Shown here piece after piece: positions 53,359 through 61,307 of a DNA stretch of 64,000 nucleotides. Position 1 is the first letter of the stretch, and each line of letters starts with the position of its first letter. The position numbers were made by a program, and so were the translations under genes. The stretch is from assembly GCF_048553715.1 (NCBI RefSeq), contig NZ_JBLZNC010000001.1, positions 310,001 through 374,000 on the forward strand, given 5' to 3'. The stretch comes from Sagittula sp048553715. Lineage in GTDB: Bacteria; Pseudomonadota; Alphaproteobacteria; Rhodobacterales; Rhodobacteraceae. The notes beneath the pieces are model-generated. The model was not told the origin of the DNA. It saw only the letters and a list, made by a program, of their open reading frames with translations, and did not search any database.

Positions 53359-53399
53359 CACTGCCCGGCAGGGCATCACGAAGTGATGTCCCGAGAGGG
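53359..53399 (-). repeat. Palindromic module, copy C (41 bp)
   Basis: On the minus strand CCCTCTCGGG, then hairpin CATCAC-TTC-GTGATG, then CCCTGCCGGGCAGTG. It splits the conserved transposase codons VMI and DATYLKAH exactly before GAC, so the original uninterrupted sequence can be reconstructed. Confidence 0.88.
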
Positions 53400-53655
53400 G
53401 ATCATCACGGTCGTCTTCTCACCGTGTTCCGCCGCCAGTCGGGCCATATTCCCGCGGTGCATCCCGCCAACGCAAGCCATTGCGATTGATGAAGATAATC
53501 CCACTCAGAACGCGCCGGTCATCGACGCGGGGTTTACCGTGGGACTTTGGGAAGAAGGGTTCAAGACGCGCCATCTGCGCATCGCTCAGCCAGAAAAGAT
53601 CACTCATGTCACCACTCCTTGTCGGGGCCGTGAATCATGCAGCGAGACCGAAATC

Positions 53656-53669
53656 AATGCATCCTGACC
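53656..53669. repeat. IS terminal inverted repeat, right
   Basis: ATGCATCCTGACCC, inverted partner of 52741-52754. Followed by TA and the chromosomal flank. Confidence 0.8.
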
Positions 53670-53705
53670 CTAAGGGTTTGATTTTGTTGCTGCAAAAAGA
53701 GTGGA

Positions 53706-53795
53706 TGGCGGAGAGACAGGGATTCGAACCCTGGGTGGACTTGCGCCCACAACGGTTTTCGAGACCGCCCCGTTCGACCACTCCGGCACCTCTCC
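53706..53795 (-). tRNA. tRNA-Ser (anticodon CGA)
   Basis: On the minus strand, acceptor GGAGAGG pairs with TCTCTCC, followed by G and encoded CCA. The anticodon stem is GCGGT/ACCGT with loop CTCGAAA, giving anticodon CGA, which reads UCG serine codons. A long variable arm (GTGGGCGCAAGTCCAC) confirms a class II serine tRNA. The T arm is CAGGGTTCGAATCCCTG. It lies 36 bases beyond the dead IS. Confidence 0.95.
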
Positions 53796-53949
53796 GCGGT
53801 CTGGGTAGGGGGCGTTTAGACAATCGTTCGGGCGGGTGCAACAGGGATTTGACAGTTTTTTGCGGATTGCCGCCGGCTGGGCCTTGCGGTGGTTGTTGTG
53901 GGGTCCGCTGCAGGCTACCTGTGACAGGAACAGATCGTGAGAGGGTTTC

Positions 53950-54789
53950 ATGTCAGACATTCTTTGCACCGTTGCGGCGTCGACCGGGGGGGCAGTCTTA
54001 GCCACGGTGTTGGGGCTTGGTCTTGCGTCTCCTGCGTATGCGGATGCCGCGGACGATCTGCTTGAGCGTATGCGCGTGCCCGAGATGCTGGAGATCATGC
54101 GCGATGAGGGCATCGATTACGGCATCGATCTGGGCAATGACATGTTCATGGGTGGGGACAGTCCGCGCTGGCAGGCGCGGCTGGAGCAGATCTACGACAC
54201 CGACAAGATGTACGAGATCCTCCACCAGCAGTTTGCCGAGGTGATCGGCACCCGCGATATGTCGTCGGTCGAGGCGTTCTTTGACAGCGAGACCGGGCAG
54301 AAGATCGTGCAGTCGGAGCTGGATGCCCGTGCGGCCATGATCGACGACGCGGTCGAGCAGGCCGCCCGCGAGGTCGTGCGCGCCGCCGAGGTCGACAGTG
54401 GCCGTATGGCGCAGCTTGAACGCTTTGTAGCCGCCAACGATCTGTTGGAGACCAACGTGACCGGTGCCTTGAATGCCAGCTACCAGTTCTACACCGGGCT
54501 GGTCGAAGGCGGCGGCATTGTGATGAGCGAGAGCGATATTCTGTCCGACGTCTGGTCGACAGAGGATGACACCCGCCAAGACACCCGTGAATGGTTGTAC
54601 GGGTTTTTGATGATGGCCTATGAGCCGCTGTCGGACGACACCTTGGACGACTACATCACATTCTCGGAAACGGACGACGGGCGGGTTTTGAACCGTGCGC
54701 TCTTTGCCGGTTTCAACACGATGTATGACGAGATCAGCTATGCCTTGGGTCTGGCCGCGGGGCTGCAAATGCAATCGCAGGAATTGTAG
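53950..54789 (+). CDS. DUF2059 domain-containing exported protein
   Basis: A 279-residue protein. The signal peptide is residues 1-31 (AVLATVLGLGLASPAYA, cut before DAADD). The mature part is helical and contains the DUF2059 pattern: YEILHQQFAEVIGTRDMSSVEAFFDSETGQKIVQSELDAR near 80-126. A second similar region, DDTLDDYITFSETDDGRVLNRALFAGFNTMY near 215-250, indicates an internal repeat. GAGAGGGTTTC precedes the ATG. The function is unknown. Single gene downstream of the serine tRNA. Confidence 0.85.
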   Translation: MSDILCTVAASTGGAVLATVLGLGLASPAYADAADDLLERMRVPEMLEIMRDEGIDYGIDLGNDMFMGGDSPRWQARLEQIYDTDKMYEILHQQFAEVIGTRDMSSVEAFFDSETGQKIVQSELDARAAMIDDAVEQAAREVVRAAEVDSGRMAQLERFVAANDLLETNVTGALNASYQFYTGLVEGGGIVMSESDILSDVWSTEDDTRQDTREWLYGFLMMAYEPLSDDTLDDYITFSETDDGRVLNRALFAGFNTMYDEISYALGLAAGLQMQSQEL

Positions 54790-54997
54790 GCGCGATGCTT
54801 GACTCGTTTGGCGCATTGGCGTAAGCGCAGCCTACCAAAGGACGGGGCTTCGGCCCCGCCTTTCGTTTTTGGAAACTGACGTTCTTTGATGAACGCGCGG
54901 TCCGAGGTATCCGGGCAAAGGCCCATCGAAACGCTTGTCGGCCCAATTTACCGGGCAGGCAGGGACCACAGGACGCGGAAAAGAAAAGGATACGCGC

Positions 54998-55690
54998 ATG
55001 TTCGCGGTGATGAAAACCGGCGGCAAGCAGTACAAAGTCCAGTCGGGCGATGTGCTCCGTGTGGAGAAACTGGCAGCAGACGCCGGTGAAACCGTTCAAT
55101 TCAACGACATCCTGATGGTCGGCGGCGAGACCGTGACCGTTGGCGCGCCTTTCGTGGCAGGTGCCGCGGTTCAGGCCGAGGTTGTCGATCAGGTCAAGGG
55201 TGACAAGGTCATCCACTTCGTAAAGCGTCGCCGTAAGCACAGCTCGCAGCGCACGAAGGGCCACCGTCAGCAACTGACCCTGCTCAAGATCACCTCGATC
55301 CTGGCAGAAGGCGCTGACAAATCCGGCGTGAAAGCCGCAGTTGGTGCAGGTTCCGTGGCCGTTGCAGCCGCAGCAGCCCCCAAAGCCGCACCGAAGAAGG
55401 CAAAGGCCGCTCCGGCAGCTGAAGCCGCAGCAGAGGTCGAAGGCACCAAGCCTGCCAACCTGCTGACCGAAGCCCGTGGTGGCAAGGCCGACGATCTGAA
55501 AAAGATCTCCGGCGTTGGCCCCAAGCTCGAAGGTCTGCTGCACGAAAACGGCGTCTTCCACTTTGACCAGATCGCCGCTTGGACCGCGTCCGAGATCTCC
55601 TATATGGATGACAAGCTGTCGTTCAAAGGCCGTATCGAGCGCGACAACTGGATCGAACAGGCGAAAACCTTCGCCGCAGAACAGGAGTAA
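54998..55690 (+). CDS. rplU: 50S ribosomal protein L21 with C-terminal helix-hairpin-helix extension
   Basis: A 230-residue protein. Residues 1-103 are ribosomal L21 (MFAVMKTGGKQYKVQSGD to RTKGHRQQLTLLKI), which binds 23S rRNA. Residues 125-160 are an Ala/Lys/Pro linker (AAPKAAPKKAKAAPAAEAA). Residues 165-230 resemble a helix-hairpin-helix module (LKKISGVGPKLEGLLHENG, then FDQIAAWT and ERDNWIEQAK). Standard L21 is about 103 residues, so the tail doubles its size; such fusions occur in Rhodobacterales. ATG 54998 follows AAAAGGA and gives the normal L21 start. rpmA follows after 6 bases. Confidence 0.95.
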   Translation: MFAVMKTGGKQYKVQSGDVLRVEKLAADAGETVQFNDILMVGGETVTVGAPFVAGAAVQAEVVDQVKGDKVIHFVKRRRKHSSQRTKGHRQQLTLLKITSILAEGADKSGVKAAVGAGSVAVAAAAAPKAAPKKAKAAPAAEAAAEVEGTKPANLLTEARGGKADDLKKISGVGPKLEGLLHENGVFHFDQIAAWTASEISYMDDKLSFKGRIERDNWIEQAKTFAAEQE

Positions 55691-55696
55691 TCCCCC

Positions 55697-55966
55697 ATGG
55701 CACATAAAAAGGCAGGCGGTTCCTCCCGCAACGGTCGCGATTCCGTCGGCCGCCGTCTCGGCGTCAAGCTGTACGGTGGTCAGGCTGCAATCCCCGGCAA
55801 CATCATCGTCCGCCAGCGCGGCACGAAGTTCTGGCCGGGTGAAGGCGTTGGCATGGGCAAGGATCACACGATCTTTGCAACTGTCGAGGGTGCCGTGACC
55901 TTCAGCAAAGGTCTTAAAGGCCGCACCTTTATTTCGGTCATGCCAGTGGCCGAGGCTGCGGAGTAA
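55697..55966 (+). CDS. rpmA: 50S ribosomal protein L27
   Basis: An 89-residue large-subunit protein near the peptidyl-transferase centre. MAHKKAGGSSRNGRDSVGRRLGVKLYGGQ is the canonical start, without the cleaved N-terminal extension of Firmicutes. IIVRQRGTKFWPGEGVGMGKDHTIFA is complete. Six bases after rplU, and followed by a terminator. The rplU-rpmA and downstream obgE order is the standard bacterial arrangement. Confidence 0.97.
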   Translation: MAHKKAGGSSRNGRDSVGRRLGVKLYGGQAAIPGNIIVRQRGTKFWPGEGVGMGKDHTIFATVEGAVTFSKGLKGRTFISVMPVAEAAE

Positions 55967-55998
55967 GCCGTTCTTCAGGTCTGAAGACTAACAGACAG

Positions 55999-56026
55999 GG
56001 GATCGGCCAACCGGCCGGTCCCTTTT
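55999..56026 (+). terminator. Terminator of rplU-rpmA
   Basis: GGGATCGGCC (55999-56008) pairs with GGCCGGTCCC (56013-56022), ten pairs with one T·G, loop AACC, followed by TTTT. Confidence 0.88.
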
Positions 56027-56118
56027 CCGTTCCAACGGGCGGGATTGGACATAATGGGGACAAATCCCCATGCCACCCTGATCCGCAGGACGGAGGGCAT
56101 GCACGGAGGAGAGTGCAG

Positions 56119-56658
56119 ATGAGCCTTGATTTGAGTTTGAACCAGCCCATCGTGGCGACCGACCGGTTTGACCTGCGCCCGGTGCGCCGGTCCGACATGG
56201 GCCTTTGGGAGCTTTACGCGGCGGATGAACGCGTGGCGAAGATGTCGCCGACGATTCCGCATCCCTTGCCTCCCGGCGCCGCCGAGGCCTTTGTCACCCG
56301 TGCCGTGGCCGAGGACCGCGATGTGGATGTCTGGGCGATGGATGGCACCAAATCGGAGACGTCCGAATTCATGGGCGTGATCAAGCTGCTGCGCCTCGAT
56401 CGCAACCAGTCCGAAGTGCGCTATTGGGTGGCCCCGGCGTTCTGGAACACAGGTCTTGCTTCTGACGCGGTGCGCGCCCTTGTCGACGCCAACCCGATGG
56501 ACAACGAGACGATGTTTGCCTCGGTGTTCCAGGACAATCCCGCCTCGGCCAAGGTTCTGGTCAATTGCGGGTTCGAATATATCGGAGATGCCGAAAGCTT
56601 CTCTGTCGCGCGCGGTGCCAAGGTTCCGACCTGGACGTACCTGCGCAAACTCGGCTGA
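56119..56658 (+). CDS. GNAT family N-acetyltransferase (RimJ/RimL-like)
   Basis: A 179-residue acetyltransferase of the RimJ/RimL subgroup. It starts with PIVATDRFDLRPVRRSDMGLWELYA. Mid-region FMGVIKLLRLDRNQSEVRYWVAPAFWNTGLASDAVRALVD has the W/Y-rich acetyl-CoA loop. The C-terminal SAKVLVNCGFEYIGDAESFSVARG is typical. ATG 56119 is preferred to GTG 56113 because GGAGGA lies 8 bases before it. Substrate not evident; this branch includes ribosomal protein acetyltransferases. Confidence 0.87.
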   Translation: MSLDLSLNQPIVATDRFDLRPVRRSDMGLWELYAADERVAKMSPTIPHPLPPGAAEAFVTRAVAEDRDVDVWAMDGTKSETSEFMGVIKLLRLDRNQSEVRYWVAPAFWNTGLASDAVRALVDANPMDNETMFASVFQDNPASAKVLVNCGFEYIGDAESFSVARGAKVPTWTYLRKLG

Positions 56659-56800
56659 CAGGGTCATTGCTGGCCCCGTGGGCCGTCACACCACGCAGGC
56701 CGGCCGTAGGTCGGGGATGTTCCCCGACCGATGCGAGTGCTTGTGAGCCGCACCGTCTCGGGGTACACCCCGACCAACCCCAAGCGAAAGCGCCCCAGTC

Positions 56801-57853
56801 ATGAAATTCCTCGATCTTTGCAAGGTCTACATCCGCTCCGGTTCCGGCGGGAACGGGTCGATCTCTTTCCGCCGCGAGAAGTTCATCGAATACGGTGGCC
56901 CGGATGGCGGGGACGGCGGCAATGGTGGCTCTGTCTGGGCCGAAGCTGTGGACGGTCTGAACACGCTCATCGATTTCCGCTACCAGCAGCACTGGTTTGC
57001 CCAGAACGGGCAGGGCGGCATGGGGCAGGTACGGACCGGCAAAACCGGCGAGGATATTATCCTCAAGGTTCCCGTTGGCACCGAAATCCTCGAAGATGAC
57101 GAGGAAACCGTGGTGGCCGATCTGTCGACGCTGGGCGATCGCGTCCTGCTGGCCAAGGGCGGCAACGGCGGCTGGGGCAACCTGCATTTCAAAACCTCCA
57201 CAAACCAGGCGCCGCGCCGCGCCAATCCCGGCCAAGAGGGGATCGAACGCACGCTGTGGTTGCGGCTGAAGCTGATCGCCGATGTGGGACTGGTTGGCCT
57301 GCCCAATGCGGGCAAATCCACCTTCCTTGCCGCAACGTCCAACGCGCGCCCGAAAATTGCGGATTATCCTTTTACCACGCTGCACCCCAACCTTGGTGTG
57401 GTGAAGGTCGACAACAACGAATTTGTCGTGGCCGATATTCCCGGTCTGATTGAGGGCGCACATGAGGGGCGTGGTCTTGGCGATATTTTCCTTGGCCATG
57501 TGGAACGCAGCGCGGTCTTGCTGCACCTGATCGACGGCACCTCTGGCACCTTGATCGAGGACTGGCAGACCATCTGCGACGAGCTCGACGCCTATGGCAG
57601 CGGCTTGGCGGACAAGCCGCGCGTCACCGTGTTGAACAAGATCGATGCGCTGGATGAAGAGGAGAAAGCCTTCCTCAAGGAAGAGCTGGAAGCCGCGGGG
57701 GCCAAGGACGTGATGCTGATGTCCGGCGTCACCAAAGAGGGTGTGACCGATGTGTTGCGCGCCCTGCGCCCGCATGTGGACGCCCGTCGCGCCGCAGACC
57801 GTCCGGTCGATCCAGATGCGGAGGCGGAGGAGGACGCACCTTGGACGCCCTGA
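56801..57853 (+). CDS. obgE: GTPase Obg/CgtA
   Basis: A 350-residue essential ribosome-assembly GTPase. The N-terminal Obg domain is glycine-rich (KVYIRSGSGGNGSISFRREKF, GGPDGGDGGNGGSVWAEA). The G domain has G1 GLPNAGKST near residue 165, G3 DIPGLIEGAHEGRGLG near 212, and G4 NKID near 282. An acidic tail (DPDAEAEEDAPWTP) ends the protein. Its last codons overlap the start of proB by 13 bases. Confidence 0.96.
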   Translation: MKFLDLCKVYIRSGSGGNGSISFRREKFIEYGGPDGGDGGNGGSVWAEAVDGLNTLIDFRYQQHWFAQNGQGGMGQVRTGKTGEDIILKVPVGTEILEDDEETVVADLSTLGDRVLLAKGGNGGWGNLHFKTSTNQAPRRANPGQEGIERTLWLRLKLIADVGLVGLPNAGKSTFLAATSNARPKIADYPFTTLHPNLGVVKVDNNEFVVADIPGLIEGAHEGRGLGDIFLGHVERSAVLLHLIDGTSGTLIEDWQTICDELDAYGSGLADKPRVTVLNKIDALDEEEKAFLKEELEAAGAKDVMLMSGVTKEGVTDVLRALRPHVDARRAADRPVDPDAEAEEDAPWTP

Positions 57854-58947
57854 CCGGCGCGGGGCGCGTTGTCGTCAAAATCGGCTCGGCGCTCTTGGTG
57901 GATCGCCAGACGGGCGATCTGCGCGAAAGCTGGCTGGCCGCGATTGCCCAAGACATCGCCGCGCTGAAATCCGCGGGTCAGGATGTCATTCTGGTCTCCT
58001 CCGGCTCCATCGCTTTGGGGCGCGGTCTGTTGGGGTTCCCGCCCACGGCCCTGCCGCTGGAACAATCACAAGCCGCTGCCGCTGTGGGCCAGATCCGGCT
58101 GGCGCAGGCGTGGTCAGAGGCATTGGCCCAACACGGGCTGACCACGGCGCAGGTGCTGGTCACGCTGGAAGACAGCGCAGACCGCCGCCGCTATCTCAAC
58201 GCCCGCGCGACACTGGCGACGCTTCTGGCGCATGGGGCTGTGCCGATCGTGAACGAAAATGACACGGTGGCCACGGATGAAATTCGCTACGGCGACAACG
58301 ACCGGCTTGCGGCACAGATTGCGGTGACCACGGGCGCGGATCTGTTGATCCTGTTGTCGGATGTGGACGGGCTGTACACCGGCAACCCCGCAGATGACCC
58401 CGAGGCCAAGCATCTCCCCCTGATCGACGACATCACCCCGCAGATCGAGGCGATGGCAGGGGACGCGGGCAGCGGTCTGTCCAAAGGGGGCATGAAAACC
58501 AAGGTGATGGCGGCGAAAACGGCGACTGCCTCGGGCTGTGCCATGATCATCATGCACGGGGCCGAGGATCACCCCCTGCAGCGCCTGCGTGACGGCGCGC
58601 GGCATACGATATTTCAGGCCGCCGGTGATCCACATGCTGCGCGCAAACGCTGGATCGCGGCGATGAAACCCCAAGGCGTGCTGCATATCGACAGCGGTGC
58701 GCGGCGCGCGCTCGAGAACGGCAAATCGCTTTTGCCAGCGGGGCTTGCGCAGGTGGACGGAGATTTCGGGCGCGGCGATCCCGTGGTGCTGCGCGCACCG
58801 GACGGGACCACGCTGGGGCAGGGGCTGGCACGCTACACTGCCGTCGAGGCCCGCCAGATTGCTGGTCACCAAAGCGCCGAGATCGAGGACATCCTTGGCT
58901 ATCCGGGGCGCGCCGTCCTGATCCATCGCGACGATATGGCGCTGTAA
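57841..58947 (+). CDS. proB: Glutamate 5-kinase
   Basis: A 368-residue enzyme for the first step of proline synthesis (glutamate to glutamyl-5-phosphate). The amino-acid-kinase domain has VVVKIGSALLV, VILVSSGSIALGRG, NARATLATLL, NENDTVATDEIRYGDNDRLAA and GGMKTKVMAAKTAT. The last 95 residues form a PUA domain. The start is TTG at 57841, inside the obgE 3' end, with GGAGGAGG a few bases upstream; this gives the usual family N-terminus. Next is proA after 86 bases. Confidence 0.94.
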   Translation: MDALTGAGRVVVKIGSALLVDRQTGDLRESWLAAIAQDIAALKSAGQDVILVSSGSIALGRGLLGFPPTALPLEQSQAAAAVGQIRLAQAWSEALAQHGLTTAQVLVTLEDSADRRRYLNARATLATLLAHGAVPIVNENDTVATDEIRYGDNDRLAAQIAVTTGADLLILLSDVDGLYTGNPADDPEAKHLPLIDDITPQIEAMAGDAGSGLSKGGMKTKVMAAKTATASGCAMIIMHGAEDHPLQRLRDGARHTIFQAAGDPHAARKRWIAAMKPQGVLHIDSGARRALENGKSLLPAGLAQVDGDFGRGDPVVLRAPDGTTLGQGLARYTAVEARQIAGHQSAEIEDILGYPGRAVLIHRDDMAL

Positions 58948-59033
58948 CGCCCGGTCTGCGCGGCTTGGAACTTTGCCCCGCCGCCAGACCGTAGTAACCT
59001 AGACGAAGAACACATCAACCAAAGGTCAGACCC

Positions 59034-60299
59034 ATGAAGGATCTCCAGGACATCTCCGCTGTGATGCAGGATATCGGTGCCCGCGCCCGCGCGGCTGCAA
59101 ACGAACTGGCCTTTGCCCCAGCGGAGGCGAAGCAACAGGCGTTGGAAGAGGCGGCCCGCCACCTGTGGGACAACCGCGCGCATATTCTGGACGCCAACGC
59201 CAAGGATCTGGAATTCGGGTCCGAGAAGGGGTTGAGCGCGGCAATGATGGACCGTTTGACGCTGTCAGAGGACCGCATCGCCGCCATTCGTGACAGCCTG
59301 AACGCGGTCGCCGCACAGCGCGATCCCGTGGGTGAGGTCATCACCGAATGGGACCAGCCGTCGGGGCTGCATATCAAGCGGGTGCGCACGCCCTTGGGGG
59401 TGATCGGGGTGATCTACGAAAGCCGCCCCAACGTGACCGCAGATGCGGGTGCCCTGTGCCTGAAGGCGGGCAATGCGGTGATTTTGCGCGGCGGCTCGGA
59501 ATCGCTGCATTCCAGTCAGGCGATCCATGCCTCGATCCAGCACGGGCTGCGCGCGGCGGGCCTGCCCGAGGATGCGGTGCAGATGGTGCCCACGCGTGAC
59601 CGCGCTGCCGTGTCGGAAATGCTGTCCATGGTGGAATATATCGATGTGATCGTGCCCCGAGGCGGCAAGGGGTTGGTCGGTCTGGTCCAGCGCGAGGCGC
59701 GGGTGCCGGTCTTTGCCCACCTCGAAGGGATCGTGCACATCTATGTTGACCGTGACGCCGACCCGATCAAGGCGCTGTCCGTCATCAAAAACGCCAAGAC
59801 GCGCCGCACCGGCATCTGTGGGGCTGCGGAATGTCTGCTGATCCACCGCGACGTTGTGGACACCATTGGCCAAGGCGTGATCAAATCGCTGATGGATGCC
59901 GGTGTCGAAGTGCGCGCCGATGAAACCCTGCGCAGCATCGAAGGCACGCAGGCCGCAGGCGATGACGATTGGGGCAAGGAATACCTTGATATGGTGATCG
60001 CCGCGCGGGTCGTGGATGACATCGACGAGGCGATTGCCCATATCCGCCGTTATGGGTCGCAGCACACCGATTGCATCCTGACCGAAGACGACAGCGCCGC
60101 CGCGCGGTTCTTTCAGCGGCTGGATTCGGCAATCCTGATGCGCAATGCCTCGACCCAGTTTGCCGATGGCGGCGAATTCGGGATGGGCGCGGAAATCGGA
60201 ATTGCCACGGGCAAGATGCACGCCCGCGGGCCGGTGGGTGTCGAACAGCTGACCAGCTTCAAATACCTTGTCGAAGGCGATGGTGCGGTCCGTAGCTGA
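59034..60299 (+). CDS. proA: Gamma-glutamyl phosphate reductase
   Basis: A 421-residue NADPH-dependent reductase for the second step of proline synthesis. It is an aldehyde-dehydrogenase-fold protein with ProA motifs: PLGVIGVIYESRPNVTADAGALCLKAGN near 122-150, VPRGGKGLVGLVQREARVPVF near 206, and the catalytic-cysteine region TGICGAAECLLIH near 258. FGMGAEIGIATGKMHARGPVGVEQLTSFKY closes the protein. GGTCAGACC precedes the ATG. Same strand as proB and likely in one transcript. Confidence 0.95.
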   Translation: MKDLQDISAVMQDIGARARAAANELAFAPAEAKQQALEEAARHLWDNRAHILDANAKDLEFGSEKGLSAAMMDRLTLSEDRIAAIRDSLNAVAAQRDPVGEVITEWDQPSGLHIKRVRTPLGVIGVIYESRPNVTADAGALCLKAGNAVILRGGSESLHSSQAIHASIQHGLRAAGLPEDAVQMVPTRDRAAVSEMLSMVEYIDVIVPRGGKGLVGLVQREARVPVFAHLEGIVHIYVDRDADPIKALSVIKNAKTRRTGICGAAECLLIHRDVVDTIGQGVIKSLMDAGVEVRADETLRSIEGTQAAGDDDWGKEYLDMVIAARVVDDIDEAIAHIRRYGSQHTDCILTEDDSAAARFFQRLDSAILMRNASTQFADGGEFGMGAEIGIATGKMHARGPVGVEQLTSFKYLVEGDGAVRS

Positions 60300-60325
60300 A
60301 TGAAATTTGCATCAAGGTCAGCGGG

Positions 60326-60934
60326 TTACACCGCGATCTTGATGCTCGCGCTGTCTTGGTCCGTGGTGGCCAGAAGCTGTCGGTTCTGGTCTTTGGCCAG
60401 CACCGGCAGCAGCGCAAAATGCACCTTGTCGGCGGGCGGCTCGTCCAGTGGCGCGATGCCGTTAAGGTGATCCCAGAACACCGTATCTGCATTCACACGT
60501 GGACCGGAGGCGCGCACCGTCCAGCCTGCGGCATCGCGGTCAATCGTGACGCTGCCGCCCATGGGCAGCGCGCTTTCACAGCACAGATGGGCGAGATAGC
60601 ACAGTTGCACATCGCGTCGCGACTGGTCTCCGTCTGCACTCCAATGCGTGCGCAGGCGCGTGCCTTTGGTCACAGCCTCCAGTGTGGAGGAAATCTCGCG
60701 CGCGGACATGCCCTGCGTCTCGGAGGCAAAACCAAACGCCACACGGAAAAAACGGATGCGCGCGGTCGCGCTTTCGCAGCTGTCTTGGATCAGTGCCAAT
60801 TCGGGGCTATCTTTTCCCCCGCCGGTCAGGGCAAGAAGCTCTAGCCCGTTCTGGATGGCGCCGATGGGACTAATCAGGTCATGACAGAGGCGCGAGCCCA
60901 CGAGCGCGGCCAATGAGACACTGATATTTTGCAT
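60326..60934 (-). CDS. chpT: Histidine phosphotransferase ChpT
   Basis: A 202-residue dimeric phosphotransfer protein of the alphaproteobacterial CckA-ChpT-CtrA relay. The phospho-accepting histidine is H18 in LVGSRLCHDLISPIGAIQNGLELL. The rest is a degenerate GHKL-like domain with no ATP-binding boxes, as expected. ATG 60934 is fixed by GGAGGAATTC and the family start. Divergent from a DUF3553 gene with only 27 bases between starts. It passes phosphate from CckA to CtrA. Confidence 0.9.
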   Translation of the reverse strand: MQNISVSLAALVGSRLCHDLISPIGAIQNGLELLALTGGGKDSPELALIQDSCESATARIRFFRVAFGFASETQGMSAREISSTLEAVTKGTRLRTHWSADGDQSRRDVQLCYLAHLCCESALPMGGSVTIDRDAAGWTVRASGPRVNADTVFWDHLNGIAPLDEPPADKVHFALLPVLAKDQNRQLLATTDQDSASIKIAV

Positions 60935-60961
60935 GAATTCCTCCAATTCGGGACGCGTGAC

Positions 60962-61144
60962 ATGGACCATTTGAATGCCTTGCTTGAACCGGGGATGCTG
61001 GTGCGGCATCCAGACCAGCCGGAGTGGGGGCTGGGGCAGGTTCAATCCAACATCGGTGGCCGGATCACCGTTAACTTTCAGGAACAGGGAAAAGTTGTTC
61101 TGGATGGACGCGTTGTTGCGTTGACCCCTGTTTTCGAACGTTAA
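60962..61144 (+). CDS. DUF3553 domain-containing protein
   Basis: A 60-residue cytoplasmic protein. The domain is LEPGMLVRHPDQPEWGLGQVQSNIGGRITVNFQEQGKVVL, an SH3-like barrel also seen at the ends of some helicases and transcription-repair factors. The ATG overlaps the promoter zone of divergent chpT. Its function is unknown; the family often occurs as a stand-alone small protein in Rhodobacterales. Confidence 0.85.
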   Translation: MDHLNALLEPGMLVRHPDQPEWGLGQVQSNIGGRITVNFQEQGKVVLDGRVVALTPVFER

Positions 61145-61171
61145 ACTACGGCTGTGGATATTGAAAAAAGG

Positions 61172-61179
61172 TTAACCAT
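61172..61179 (+). promoter_or_regulatory. TTAACCAT, CtrA half-site-like
   Basis: One exact TTAACCAT 28 bases after the DUF3553 stop and 129 bases upstream of olsB, with GTTAA again at 61200-61204. An eight-base match can occur by chance. It lies close to chpT, the phosphodonor for CtrA. Confidence 0.3.
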
Positions 61180-61307
61180 ACCTCCGCTGTCAAAACCACG
61201 TTAAAGTTGTGCCGATTAGGGGCGTTCGTGCAACAGCGCCGCGTTGCACCCGCCGCCTGTGGCCTTTACAAGCGGCACCAGTCACTGACTGCGAGGGGAG
61301 CGCCGCG

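Larger units (their letters stand above)
52751..53607 (-). pseudogene. IS5-family transposase, multiply disrupted
   Basis: Pieces of one IS5 transposase in different minus-strand frames. N-terminus from 53607 is MSDLFWLSDAQMARLEPFFP, running to RWRDAPREYGP. The middle pieces are MARLAAEHGEKTTVMI, DATYLKAHRTATSMAAK, and GRLIGRTK. The C-terminal DDE region ends RYKRRNRIEIMFGRLKDW then VFLSAIALAALVIYWL at 52754. Between REYGP and MARLAAEH about 25 codons are missing, with the shared ATGGCCCG at the junction suggesting microhomology deletion. Insertions of 41, 43 and 41 bases break the frame. The catalytic protein cannot be produced. Confidence 0.88.
52741..53669 (-). mobile_element. Decayed IS5-family (IS427-like) insertion sequence
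   Basis: A 929-bp element. Ends are GGGTCAGGATTCAT (52741) and ATGCATCCTGACCC (to 53669), imperfect inverted repeats matching at 13 of 14 positions. TA flanks both sides (52739-52740 and 53670-53671), consistent with a 2-bp target duplication of the IS427 group. Inside is a frameshifted minus-strand transposase interrupted by three palindromic modules and a further hairpin. Without the inserts it would be about 800 bp, near normal size. It can no longer make transposase. Confidence 0.85.

Noticed and set aside
52741..53669. CRISPR-like array from the repeated modules
   Set aside because: Repeats are in both orientations, unevenly spaced, and the spacers are plain transposase coding sequence.
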